Assembly: GCF_027533845.1 (NCBI RefSeq)
Contig: NZ_JAPZVN010000013.1
Span: 111,539 to 175,538, forward strand
DNA length: 64,000 bases
From: Streptomyces sp. RPT161
GTDB lineage: Bacteria; Actinomycetota; Actinomycetes; Streptomycetales; Streptomycetaceae
Direction of reading: 5' to 3'
Shown here: piece after piece, positions 26,711 to 35,010 of the stretch
How the letters are laid out: every line of letters begins with the position of its first letter
Numbering within the stretch: the first letter of the stretch is position 1
Position numbers and translations under genes: made by a program
Notes under the pieces: model-generated
The model's database searches: none
What the model saw: the letters and a program-made list of their open reading frames with translations, nothing else
What the model was told of the DNA's origin: nothing

Positions 26711-26949
26711 ATGTGGATGAGGGACGCATCCCCGCCTCAGCTGGGAGATGTGTCCTGGGGATCGGGCGAGTGTTCCCTCTACTTCGCTTCGCCCGGCGCG
26801 GATGCCGAGGAGGTCACCGGCTGCTGGAACGCTCTCGGCGCGGGCGCGACCGTCGAGGAACTCCTCGACCCCCGCCGTGTTCTCCCCTATGCGGCACGCT
26901 GACCGACCGTTTCCGCGTCACCTGGATGATCGACGTCATCCGGCAGTAG
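26711..26949 (+). pseudogene. PhnB-like VOC/glyoxalase-fold protein, C-terminal half, frameshifted
   Basis: One frame gives CSLYFASPGADAEEVTGCWN and ALGAGATVEELLDPRR; the next frame then gives CSPLCGTLTDRFRVTWMIDV. Joined, these are the end of a PhnB-type VOC protein (xxDxxEVxxYWxALxEGATVxxP... YGxLTDRFGVTWxVDV). One base is lost or gained near 26878 and the N-terminal half is absent. The piece is a decayed gene fragment between rho and the flavin monooxygenase. Confidence 0.7.
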
Positions 26950-26976
26950 ACGGCTGAAGCCGACGCTGACGGGGGT

Positions 26977-28554
26977 TCAGCCCACCGGCTCGTGCTCGGG
27001 TGAGGATGACGGCGCGCCGGTCCATCGGTGCAGGGCGGCTTCGAGGCCGGTGACGGCGGCGATGTCCGTGGTGTCGGAGGCCCAAGCCACCACCCCGTCC
27101 GGGCGTACCAACACCCCCGTCGGCGTCGCGTGGCCGTCGGTCACGCTGCTCACTCGCCCGGCCCAGGCAGCGGCGAGGCGGGCGAACGCGCCGTCCGGAG
27201 TGCGGTCGAGCAGCAGGAACCCTCCGCCGTGACCGTGGTCGACCAGACGGGTGCCGTCCCTCAGCCACAGGTCGGGGACGAACCGGCCGACCAGCGGATG
27301 GTCGCCGGGCAGGTCGATGTGCTGCGTGACGCCGGAGATCTTCTTGACCGCGTAGGTCGTGCCCGCCCGAGTGCTCAGCAAATCGGCGACGACCTCCCGG
27401 AGCGCGGCCGACTTGGCGTCCCCACGCATCACCGCGATCTGGGCCCGCGTCCAGTCCAGCACCCAGGCGCCAAGGGGACGGCGCTCGGTGTCGTAGGTGT
27501 CGAGCAGCCCTTCGGGCGCCCAACCGGCTACCACGGCACCGAGTTTCCAACCGAGGTTCATCGCGTCGCCGACTCCGAGATTGAGTCCCTGCCCGCCGAA
27601 CGGCGAGTGCACGTGCGCGGCGTCGCCAGCCAGTAGCACCCGCCCCGACCAGTAGGTCGCGGCCTGACGGGCGTTGTCGGTCCAGCGGGTCGCGGTGCCG
27701 CGCAGCGCGGTCAGCGTGACGTCGGTGCCCGAGACCCGGCGCAGGCTGGTCTGCAACTCCTCAAGGGTGACCGGCGCCGAGCGGTCGACAGGAGCGCCGT
27801 CGAACTCCACGGTGACCACCCGTCCGGGCTGCGGCCCATATCGGTACGCCCCGCGGGTCGACCACGCCCATCCGTTCGCCAGCTTCTCCGGGTCGGCGAT
27901 GTCGACGACCGCCAGGTGTCCGGTGAGCTCGGGGTCGGTGCCGGGGAAGTCTATGCCCGCGAGGCGGCGCACGGTGCTGCGTCCGCCGTCGCACCCGACG
28001 AGCCACCCGGTGCGCACCATGCCGGCAGTGGTGCCGACGAGCACGCCGTTGCCGGTGTCTTCGAGCGCGGTGACCTCCACCCCGCGACGTACCGGTACGC
28101 CGAGTCGCGCGACATGGTCGGTCAGCAGTTCCTCCAGCTCACGTTGCGGCACCAACCTTGCTCCGGCGACCGCGGCGTGCGCGGCCAGGTCGGCATCGGA
28201 CCAGTCCACGAGGTCGGGGTCGAGGACCATTCCGGCGAAATGCCCGGTGAACCGCGACTCGCGCACTGCCTGGCCGCCACCGGGCGGTTGGTCGTCGACC
28301 ATGCGCGCGAACGACCCCACCCGCTCGAGCATCTCTCGTTGCACCTGTTCAGCGGCAGGCAGCAGGCCGCGGCGGTCGAGTGCCTCGGCCGTCGGCACGT
28401 TGATCGCCCCCGCCTTCATCGCCTTGTCCGGCGCGGCCCGTCGCTCGAGTACCTGCACCGTCGCTCCGGAGAGCGCCAGCTCCGCGGCGAGCACGAGTCC
28501 CACCGGCCCGGCTCCAACCACAGTCACGTCCATAGCCTGGTTCTTCACATCCAT
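26977..28554 (-). CDS. FAD-dependent aromatic monooxygenase, Rox/polyketide-hydroxylase type
   Basis: The 525-residue flavoprotein has GAGPVGLVLAAEL for FAD at the N-terminus, the DG motif (VGCDGGRSTVRRL) and GDAAHVHSPFGGQGLNLGVG for the flavin ribityl. Its C-terminal thioredoxin-like domain is the hallmark of the group that includes aromatic polyketide hydroxylases and the rifampicin monooxygenase Rox. It would use NADPH and oxygen to hydroxylate an aromatic compound, perhaps for antibiotic inactivation. Start at 28554 (an ATG at 28533 is possible). An inverted repeat sits just before the start; the divergent regulator expected there survives only as a fragment. Confidence 0.88.
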   Translation of the reverse strand: MDVKNQAMDVTVVGAGPVGLVLAAELALSGATVQVLERRAAPDKAMKAGAINVPTAEALDRRGLLPAAEQVQREMLERVGSFARMVDDQPPGGGQAVRESRFTGHFAGMVLDPDLVDWSDADLAAHAAVAGARLVPQRELEELLTDHVARLGVPVRRGVEVTALEDTGNGVLVGTTAGMVRTGWLVGCDGGRSTVRRLAGIDFPGTDPELTGHLAVVDIADPEKLANGWAWSTRGAYRYGPQPGRVVTVEFDGAPVDRSAPVTLEELQTSLRRVSGTDVTLTALRGTATRWTDNARQAATYWSGRVLLAGDAAHVHSPFGGQGLNLGVGDAMNLGWKLGAVVAGWAPEGLLDTYDTERRPLGAWVLDWTRAQIAVMRGDAKSAALREVVADLLSTRAGTTYAVKKISGVTQHIDLPGDHPLVGRFVPDLWLRDGTRLVDHGHGGGFLLLDRTPDGAFARLAAAWAGRVSSVTDGHATPTGVLVRPDGVVAWASDTTDIAAVTGLEAALHRWTGAPSSSPEHEPVG

Positions 28555-28557
28555 TGC

Positions 28558-28592
28558 CACGAACGCTGTTCTATGCGCGAACGGCGTTCGTG
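28558..28592. promoter_or_regulatory. TetR-like double palindrome upstream of the flavin monooxygenase
   Basis: Outer arms CACGAACGC (28558-28566) and GCGTTCGTG (28584-28592). Inside are two smaller palindromes, GAACGCTGTTC and GAACGGCGTTC. The site abuts the monooxygenase start and lies 14 bases before a divergent ATG, the typical position of a TetR operator. Confidence 0.6.
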
Positions 28593-28605
28593 TCAAGCTG
28601 TAGTA

Positions 28606-28680
28606 ATGGGTGAACCAGAGAGAGCGCCGCGCGCCACCAGCCACCGGATCCCGAGGTCGAAGCCGCATGCCTCACAACGC
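28606..28680 (+). pseudogene. Possible TetR N-terminal stub
   Basis: An ATG at 28606, divergent from the monooxygenase, starts MGEPERAPRATSHRIPRSK. This looks like the first residues of a TetR protein (acidic start, then TxRxRIL) but the helix-turn-helix never follows. If right, deletion removed the regulator and left its operator. The evidence is position plus about 15 residues, so confidence is low. Confidence 0.3.
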
Positions 28681-28766
28681 CTGCAGGAGGCCGTAGTCCA
28701 CGGTCGCCGGATTTCGCTCGCACCCCGAGCCCTGGTCGAACAGCCCACCACAGGGCCCGGCGGCCG

Positions 28767-29672
28767 TCAGAAGACGGCGAGCGGGTTGACGGGCACCCCG
28801 GTCAGTCCGTGGATACGCGGCGGCGCCACGGTGAGCAGGAAGGCGTAGCGGTCCAGTTCGGCGCAGACGGCGACGAGCTCATCCAGGTAGGCGGCGTCGA
28901 TCAGGGGCATGCCCAACATCGGCAGGGCGACCCCGTGCAGCGGGGAGGGGCAGGCGGCGTCCAGTGCTGGGTGCGCGTCGCCGATGTCACCGGCGTAGAT
29001 CGACACCCCACGCCGGTGCATCCATCGCACCGCGTCCAGGCTCATGCCCGGCATCGGCCGATCGGGGTCGGGAGTCATGCTCCACCCACAGCGCACCACC
29101 AGCGCGTCCCCGGACTCCAGTCGCACGCCCTGACGCTCCTCCGCTGCCTCGAAGTCCCTTGATGTGACCGCATAGCCACTGGTCAGTGGGCCGTCGACCG
29201 CCAGGTCGAGGAGGACTCCGCGGGTGGTGATCCCGGCGGCGAACGCCGTCGTCGAGCCGTGCCGCACGCCGACCGGCGTCACGCTCTCCTTCAGAGGGCG
29301 CCCCGGGTAGACGCGTCCGTCGCGCGGGATGTGCCCCAGCGCGTCCAGATGTGTCGAGCGCGGGTGGTGATTGGTGACCATCATTACGTCCGCCGTCGCC
29401 ATCGCCGGAGAGCCGGTGTACACCATCACCTGCTGCACCGGCGAAGCGTCCTCGGTGGAGGGCGCGAACGGTCCGCTGATCAGCGGTGTCGGCTGGATCG
29501 GCAGCGCCAGCGACACCGCCCGTCCCGTACGGACCTCAGCGGCAGCCCTGGCTCGGGTCTCCTCAGTGATCAGGTTGAGTGTGCCTCGCTGGTCGTCCTG
29601 GCCCCACCGGCCCCAGTTGCTCGGCAGGTTCTCCGCGCCGTCCGTGGCGGTGTCTACGTGTCGTGCTTCCAT
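28767..29672 (-). CDS. Cyclase-family (kynurenine formamidase-like) metal hydrolase
   Basis: A 301-residue protein of the cyclase superfamily (PF04199). The metal motif appears as NHHPRSTHLDALGHI, the usual HxGTHxDxxxH with small changes. GVLLDLAV, DALVVRCGW and GDIGDAHPAL follow in family order. Members hydrolyse amides or lactones such as formylkynurenine, or act in polyketide ring formation. The first 60 residues, including GRWGQDDQRGTLNLIT, are typical of the longer actinobacterial type. It lies downstream of the flavin monooxygenase start region but is transcribed towards it. The start codon ATG 29672 lacks a strong ribosome site. Confidence 0.85.
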   Translation of the reverse strand: MEARHVDTATDGAENLPSNWGRWGQDDQRGTLNLITEETRARAAAEVRTGRAVSLALPIQPTPLISGPFAPSTEDASPVQQVMVYTGSPAMATADVMMVTNHHPRSTHLDALGHIPRDGRVYPGRPLKESVTPVGVRHGSTTAFAAGITTRGVLLDLAVDGPLTSGYAVTSRDFEAAEERQGVRLESGDALVVRCGWSMTPDPDRPMPGMSLDAVRWMHRRGVSIYAGDIGDAHPALDAACPSPLHGVALPMLGMPLIDAAYLDELVAVCAELDRYAFLLTVAPPRIHGLTGVPVNPLAVF

Positions 29673-29961
29673 ACCAGTGACCGTACAGAGTTGGGGAGTT
29701 GGGCGTACACGAGTCAAGCTTCGTCGCTCCTGCCCTGAACCAGCCTCGCCCCGAACGGGGAGACTTATCGGCTCGTCAGCCATCGTGCATCGTGGCGGGT
29801 GGCTGAGGCGGGGGCCCGGAGCCAGTGGCGTGCAGTCCCTCGCGCGTGCCCTGGACGGATAGCACGTGGCCTTGGGGCCGGATTTGCCTTCGAGTGGACT
29901 CCAGCCTTCACACTGATCACGACAGGATCCGTGCTGCACGCGGACAGAAAGGGAGCAGTTG

Positions 29962-30774
29962 ATGGAGACGACGAGCCGGGCGGGGCACCCTTTGCCGTAC
30001 GACACCTACCGGCAGGCGGTCGAGCAGGAGACCCTGCGCTTCGCCGAGGTGGTCCAAGGGGCGGATCCCGCGACTGCCGTGCCCTCCTGCCCTGAGTGGA
30101 CGCTGGCCGAACTCACCCGGCACGTGGGATCGCTGCAGCGTTGGTTTTGCACGCTGCTGAGCGGGCTGGTGCAGGAGCGGCCGCGCAGCCGTGATGTGGA
30201 GTTGGGGCTACCGGAACGCGTGCAGGAGTATGCCGACTGGGTGGCCACCGGCGTCCCAGCGGTGGCCGCCGTGCTGCGGGCCACGGATCCGCATGCGGCG
30301 ATGTGGGCCTGGGGTGAGGACCAGCATGCAAGGTTCTGGGCCCGTCGGATGCTGTTCGAGACGTTGGTGCACCGGGTGGACGCGGAGCGTGCCGTCGGCC
30401 GTGAGTCGGAGATCGACCCCGTGCTGGCGGCGGACGGAGTGGACGAATTCCTCGTCAACTTGCCCTACGCGGGTGTCTTCGCCCCCGCCGTGGCCGAGCT
30501 GCGCGGCACTGGCGAGACCATCGCCTTCCAGTGCACGGACGCCGCCGAAGGCATCAGCGAGGAGTGGCGGGTGCGGCTGGAGACGGACGGTCTTCGTCTG
30601 GTGCCGCGGGCGGGAGCCGACGGCACACCATCCGAGGCACAGGCGGTGGTGCGAGGGCGGGCGGCGGACCTCCTGCTGCTGCTCTACGGGCGAGGGTCGT
30701 ACAAGGAGAGCGCCTTCGACGTCTCCGGCGAGCCGCCGCTACTCGACACTTGGTTCACCCACACGGCCTTTTGA
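29962..30774 (+). CDS. Maleylpyruvate isomerase-family mycothiol-dependent protein
   Basis: The 270-residue protein has an N-terminal DinB-like four-helix domain (VPSCPEWTLAELTRHVGSLQ, with the metal His, and later LFETLVHRVDAE) and a C-terminal MDMPI_C-type SCP2-like domain (about 175-265). The family includes mycothiol-dependent maleylpyruvate isomerase of aromatic degradation, but many actinobacterial paralogues have unknown substrates. The ATG follows AAAGGGAGCAGTTG. It is a single-gene unit upstream of an SDR gene. Confidence 0.85.
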   Translation: METTSRAGHPLPYDTYRQAVEQETLRFAEVVQGADPATAVPSCPEWTLAELTRHVGSLQRWFCTLLSGLVQERPRSRDVELGLPERVQEYADWVATGVPAVAAVLRATDPHAAMWAWGEDQHARFWARRMLFETLVHRVDAERAVGRESEIDPVLAADGVDEFLVNLPYAGVFAPAVAELRGTGETIAFQCTDAAEGISEEWRVRLETDGLRLVPRAGADGTPSEAQAVVRGRAADLLLLLYGRGSYKESAFDVSGEPPLLDTWFTHTAF

Positions 30775-31095
30775 CCCATGCCGGACAGAGCGCAAGCGGG
30801 AACCCGTTGGCCCTGCGTTGAAGTGTTCGCTTCGCCAATCCGTTCCTCACAGCCAGTGTGCAACCGGCGCGATCCCAAGGTTCCTTGACGCCCTCGGCAT
30901 GGTTCGCAAGGACTCTCGGAGTTTGGCTGTGTGGGCAACAGCAGGTGGGTCTATGAAGGCGCTTCGACGTTCGACCAGGCCCGGGCCCGGCAGCGCACCC
31001 GCACCCGGGCATCGGCAACCAAAAGGAGCTGTAGCGAAGTTCACCGAGGCCGCTTAGCCTGCGCCCTGTAACACACCATCGAAGAGGGAGCATTC
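30775..31095. other. Intergenic, no supported gene
   Basis: 320 bases before the SDR gene. Short open frames here have mixed third-position composition and no recognisable motif. CCCGGGCCCGG near 30980 is a small palindrome of uncertain meaning. Confidence 0.35.
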
Positions 31096-31869
31096 ATGAC
31101 CGAGGATCGCTTCGCTGGCAAGGTCGTTATCATCACCGGTGCCGGATCGGGCATCGGTGCTGCCGCAGCGCACCGTTTCGCACGTGAGGGCGCCACCGTG
31201 ATCGCGGTCGGGCGTACCGAGGAGAAGTTGCAGAGGACGGTTTCCGCGGCGCCTGCCGGTTCGACGATCGTCGCGCGCGTCGCGGACGTCTCCGACGAGT
31301 CAGCGATCACCTCCCTCATCGATGGAGTGGCCAGGGACTACGGCCGTTTGGATGTGCTGGTCAACAATGCGGCTGTCGCCGCGGTAGGCGCCGTCACGGA
31401 CACGGACACGGCCAGCTGGCGCCAGGTCATGGCTGTTATTGCCGATGGCACCTTCTACGCGTCGAGAGCCGCAGTGCCGCACCTGCGTGCCGTCGGCGGC
31501 AACATCGTCAACGTCGGTTCGGTCTCCGGTCTCGGCGGGGACTGGGGCCTGGCCGCCTACAACGCGGCCAAGGGCGCAGTGGTCAACCTGACCAATGCCA
31601 TGGCGCTCGACCACGCCAATGAGGGGGTGCGGGTCAACGCGGTGCATCCGAGTCTCACCGCCACTGAGATGGCCGCACCTATGCTGGAGAACGAAAAAGC
31701 TCTTGCCGCGTTCCGTCAGCGCATCCCCATGCAGCGCCCGGCCGAGCCCCAGGAAGTCGCCGACGTCATCGCCTTCCTTGCCAGTTACGACGCCCGATTC
31801 GTCAACGGGGCCCACATCCCGGTTGACGGTGGTCTCCGTGCGTCCTCCGGCCAGCCCCGAATGTTTTGA
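31096..31869 (+). CDS. Short-chain dehydrogenase/reductase
   Basis: A classical 257-residue SDR: cofactor motif TGAGSGIG (14-21), NNAAV after beta-4, catalytic Ser in VGSVSG, and YNAAK for the Tyr/Lys pair, with VDGG near the C-terminus. Gly-rich loop followed by VGRTEEKL suggests NADP(H) use. It would interconvert an alcohol and a ketone. The ATG follows GAGGGAG. No partner genes define its pathway; the upstream MDMPI-family gene may or may not belong with it. Confidence 0.9.
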   Translation: MTEDRFAGKVVIITGAGSGIGAAAAHRFAREGATVIAVGRTEEKLQRTVSAAPAGSTIVARVADVSDESAITSLIDGVARDYGRLDVLVNNAAVAAVGAVTDTDTASWRQVMAVIADGTFYASRAAVPHLRAVGGNIVNVGSVSGLGGDWGLAAYNAAKGAVVNLTNAMALDHANEGVRVNAVHPSLTATEMAAPMLENEKALAAFRQRIPMQRPAEPQEVADVIAFLASYDARFVNGAHIPVDGGLRASSGQPRMF

Positions 31870-32073
31870 GAGCGACCGTTCCGCCCGAGTTCGCTGCGTG
31901 TCACCGGCCAGCAGCGCAGTCTTCGCGCCTCCCGCTGGCAGGCACCGTGAGCGGCTGAGAGTGCGATAAGCCTGAACGCTGTGTGGGCTGTTGGGCGTTC
32001 GCTCACCACTTGAGCGGACGGCGGCAATTTCTCGTGAGGTTTGCGCTCTCCGCGCTGTGCGGAGGATGTGGGC

Positions 32074-32913
32074 ATGGGTGATGACGCGACCATGCATGCG
32101 GCGGATGCGGCCCGCGACTACTACAACTGCGCCGATGTCGACGGCTTCTACACGAGTGTGTGGGGCGGCGAGGACATCCACACCGGCGTCTACGAGCACC
32201 CCGACGAGCCGGTCGCCCGAGCCACCCGGCGGGCCGATGCCGAGGTGGCATCCCGGGTGGCCGACCTGCTCGGGCCGGGCCGCACCGTCCTGGACCTCGG
32301 TTCGGGCTACGGTGGCGCGGCGCGCTACCTCGCGCAGAGCTTCGGCTGCCGCGTCGTCGCGCTCAACATCAGCGACGTGCAGAACCGGCGGCACCGCGCG
32401 CTCAACGCCCGCCACGGACTCGACGCGCTCATCGACGTGGTCACCGGATCCTTCGACGACATCCCTGCGCCAAACGGGCGGTTCGACGTCGTCTGGACCC
32501 AGGAAGCCCTTGTCCACAGCGGCGACCGTGCGCACATGCTCTCGGAGGCGGTGCGCGTCCTGGCCCCCGGCGGCGCCCTGGTCCTCACCGACGTCATGGC
32601 GGCCGACGACACCCACCAGGAGGCGCTGCGCCCGGTGTGCGAGCGGCTCAACGTCACCGATTTCCCCACGCCGGACTTTGTCCGTATCCAGCTCGCCCGC
32701 CTCGGACTGGGGCAGGTGCGCTTCGACGACCTGAGCGAGAACCTGCTCCCGCACTACGCCCGCCTCACCGAGCAGGTGCGGCGCAGCGGCGAGGAACTCA
32801 CCGGCGCCGTCGGCGAGGAGTACCTGGACCGGCTGCGAGCGAATCTGCCCCTGTGGGTCCACGCCTGCGAGGACGGCCTTTTGTCCTGGGGGATCTTTCA
32901 CGGCCGCCGGTGA
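32074..32913 (+). CDS. SAM-dependent methyltransferase, sarcosine/dimethylglycine methyltransferase-like
   Basis: The 279-residue enzyme starts with DYYNCADVDGFYTSVWGGED and IHTGVYE, the pattern of sarcosine/dimethylglycine N-methyltransferases and their relatives in glycine betaine synthesis. SAM motif I is VLDLGSGYGGAARYLA, followed by VVALNISDVQN, and WTQEALVHSGDR at motif IV. A GGAGG site nine bases before the ATG supports the start. It may methylate an amine for osmoprotection, or a natural product; a glycine-first methyltransferase is not seen nearby, so betaine synthesis is not proved. Confidence 0.83.
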   Translation: MGDDATMHAADAARDYYNCADVDGFYTSVWGGEDIHTGVYEHPDEPVARATRRADAEVASRVADLLGPGRTVLDLGSGYGGAARYLAQSFGCRVVALNISDVQNRRHRALNARHGLDALIDVVTGSFDDIPAPNGRFDVVWTQEALVHSGDRAHMLSEAVRVLAPGGALVLTDVMAADDTHQEALRPVCERLNVTDFPTPDFVRIQLARLGLGQVRFDDLSENLLPHYARLTEQVRRSGEELTGAVGEEYLDRLRANLPLWVHACEDGLLSWGIFHGRR

Positions 32914-33126
32914 TGGCGTACCGGGCAGCGGAACAGCCGCGCGCCCGGCCCATACACGCGGCGCGCACAAGACGTGTGAGCACGTTTAGCGGCCGCTCAA
33001 AACGTCGCCGCACCAGAGGCACACCAACTGCGGTACCAGCAGCGGACGTTCACGGCTGGAGGGATCGGGTCGGTCCAGCACAGCAAGGGGGACGGCCACG
33101 ACGCCGTCATCAAGGGGCGGTAACCC

Positions 33127-33460
33127 ATGGAAGCCCGCCAGGCGTTGGAGCGCGCCAGCCATGAGGCATTCACCCGTGAGCCGTCCAAGGGCTTGCAGGC
33201 TCGCATCAACTTTCCGCTCAGGCGGCTGAAGACCACCAAGGCCGTCGCCCAGGAACTCGGTGTCACCCAGCGGTCGGTAGAGTGCTACCACAAGGGCGAG
33301 CGCAAACAGCCGCCGACCGGGGATCGCGGGTACGTGCCCGCTGGCGGCCGAGTTCCGCAAGCGGCTCCGGAAGCGGGCCGCCACCGCCACGGCCGTCACC
33401 GTCAGTTGGTCCGTGAAGGGTCCGGATCTTGGCCCGAGGCGGCGCGTTGGCGGCGTGGTC
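33127..33460 (+). pseudogene. Relic of a telomere terminal-protein gene (tpg-like), frameshifted and truncated
   Basis: The frame from ATG 33127 encodes ALERASHEAFTREPSKGLQA, RRLKTTKAVAQELGVTQRSV and ECYHKGERKQPP, matching the N-terminal helix-turn-helix of Streptomyces Tpg (KRLKGTKAVAxxLGVSQRTVERYxKxxxKKP). A base shift near 33340 then gives LAAEFRKRLRKRAATATAVT, the next Tpg segment. The remaining roughly 100 residues are gone, replaced by the 3' end of the opposite PucR gene. Tpg is covalently attached to linear replicon ends. A short open frame ending 3 bases before this ATG could be the tail of an upstream tap-like gene, but I cannot confirm that. Confidence 0.72.
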
Positions 33461-33462
33461 TG

Positions 33463-34749
33463 TCAGCCGTACAGGGTGTGCGCGATCTCCAGTGCCAGGC
33501 GTAGTTCCAGCAAGTTGTCGGCGTTGATCGGCGTGGGCAGCAGTTCCTGCGCGCGCTTGACTCGGTAGGTGACGGTGTTGCGCGCCACATGCAGGCGCTC
33601 GGCCGTCGTCCGCAGACCGTGTTCCTCGGAGAGGTAGACGCGCAAGGTTTCGCGCAGCTCCTGCATCCGGGCGCCCTCGGAGGCCAGCGGACCGAGGACG
33701 TCCTGCACGAACCAGCGCGCGTGTTCTGGCTCGGCGGTGGCCAGGGCCACCAGACGGACGTCCTGGTAGTCGCACAGCCAGTCGCTTCTGCCCTGGAGGG
33801 CGATTCGTTCGGCCTGCAGGGCAGCCAGATGACTGCGGCGCATGCCCTGCGGGCCGTGCGCGGCCGGACCGAGTGCCGCCCGTACCCCCGCCGGGGGGTC
33901 GAGGGTGCCCCGCAGGTGCTCGGCCTGGTCGGCGGTCTCTTCACTGGACAGCGCGAGCCACACCCAGGCTGACGTGTCTGTGGCGGGGATGAGCAGCATT
34001 CCTGGTGCTCGCACGGCGCGGGCCATGGAGGTCGCGGTCCGCTGCAGCCGTTCTGGTGCGGGCAGGCCGACCTCGCTGTGGTCGCACCGCAGCACGGCGG
34101 CGACGTGGGTGCGGCTGATGTCGTAGCGCAGGCGCCGGATGGCGGCCTGTACGTCGACCGGGCGTCCGGCGAGCAGGTCGTCGATGATGGCGCGACGGGC
34201 GGCCTCGTCGCTTCCGCGCCAGCGGTCCCGCTCGGCGATGTACTCCTCGGCCATCTGGCTGGCATGGGCGTCGGCGTAGGCGAACAGCAACTCGTCGACC
34301 TCACGCAGTTCGGCCAAGCGCTGGTCGAACGGGACATGTTCCTCGATCGCGGCCGCCAGGTCCCGTGCCAGCCGGGCATGTCCGAGCCGCACGCCTCGCA
34401 GGACCCGGTCGAGGGGGACGCCGCGGCGGGCGAACTCGCGGCATCCTTCAAGTGTTTCCTCGGTCGAGACGGCGTCGGGCCGTGGGTGCTCTGCCAGCAG
34501 CAGCTGCAAGGCCGCGAGGACGGCGGATTCAGTGGAGCGCCGCAGGGTGGTCATGGGGGCTTGACCGCCGCCGTGCTCGGGAACCTCGTCGAGGATCTCC
34601 GCCGCCATGGCGGCAGCCGTTTGCACCGCCCACCGGACCGGTTCCGCCCCGAGGGTCTCTGCCGCGGCGGCCTCGGCCGCCCGCGGCATGACGGGGTCGA
34701 CCGCCCGGTCGGGGGCCGGGCGAAGCGCAAGGAGCCACTCTCGCGTCAC
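33463..34749 (-). CDS. PucR/CdaR-family transcriptional regulator
   Basis: The 428-residue protein ends in the PucR helix-turn-helix (LRETLRVYLSEEHGLRTTAE then LHVARNTVTYRVKRAQEL) and has a GGDEF-like middle domain and an N-terminal helical RsbRD-type region. Members activate catabolic genes. It lies downstream of the meta-cleavage operon on the same strand, behind a strong terminator, so it has its own promoter and may control that operon. GTG start at 34749 with GAGG six to seven bases upstream. Confidence 0.87.
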   Translation of the reverse strand: MTREWLLALRPAPDRAVDPVMPRAAEAAAAETLGAEPVRWAVQTAAAMAAEILDEVPEHGGGQAPMTTLRRSTESAVLAALQLLLAEHPRPDAVSTEETLEGCREFARRGVPLDRVLRGVRLGHARLARDLAAAIEEHVPFDQRLAELREVDELLFAYADAHASQMAEEYIAERDRWRGSDEAARRAIIDDLLAGRPVDVQAAIRRLRYDISRTHVAAVLRCDHSEVGLPAPERLQRTATSMARAVRAPGMLLIPATDTSAWVWLALSSEETADQAEHLRGTLDPPAGVRAALGPAAHGPQGMRRSHLAALQAERIALQGRSDWLCDYQDVRLVALATAEPEHARWFVQDVLGPLASEGARMQELRETLRVYLSEEHGLRTTAERLHVARNTVTYRVKRAQELLPTPINADNLLELRLALEIAHTLYG

Positions 34750-34898
34750 AACCCGCCTCGATATCTTGTACGGCGCGTGACCGCGCGGAGCGCGCCCGTC
34801 ACCCGGCAGGGCCATCCAGGTCCGGTGATCATGTCCCCGGCGGTCAGGTGCAGCGACCGCGGGAGCGCCACCTTCGATACCAAAAATACGACCGAAGA

Positions 34899-34933
34899 GC
34901 ACCGCACGAGCAGGGCATCTGCTCGTGCGGTGC
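34899..34933 (-). terminator. Strong terminator of the meta-cleavage operon
   Basis: GCACCGCACGAGCAG, loop GGCAT, CTGCTCGTGCGGTGC: a perfect 15-bp stem 78 bases after the hydroxylase stop. It separates the operon from the PucR gene. Confidence 0.85.
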
Positions 34934-35010
34934 CCGAGGTGGCGGCAAGTCCCGCGCATGACGGGCGGAGTGAGGACGCGGCGGGCCCGTCCACGTCTGT
35001 TCTGCTCGGC

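Noticed and set aside
31300..32970. Minus-strand frame of 556 codons
   Set aside because: Antisense to an SDR and a methyltransferase that both show complete family motifs on the other strand.
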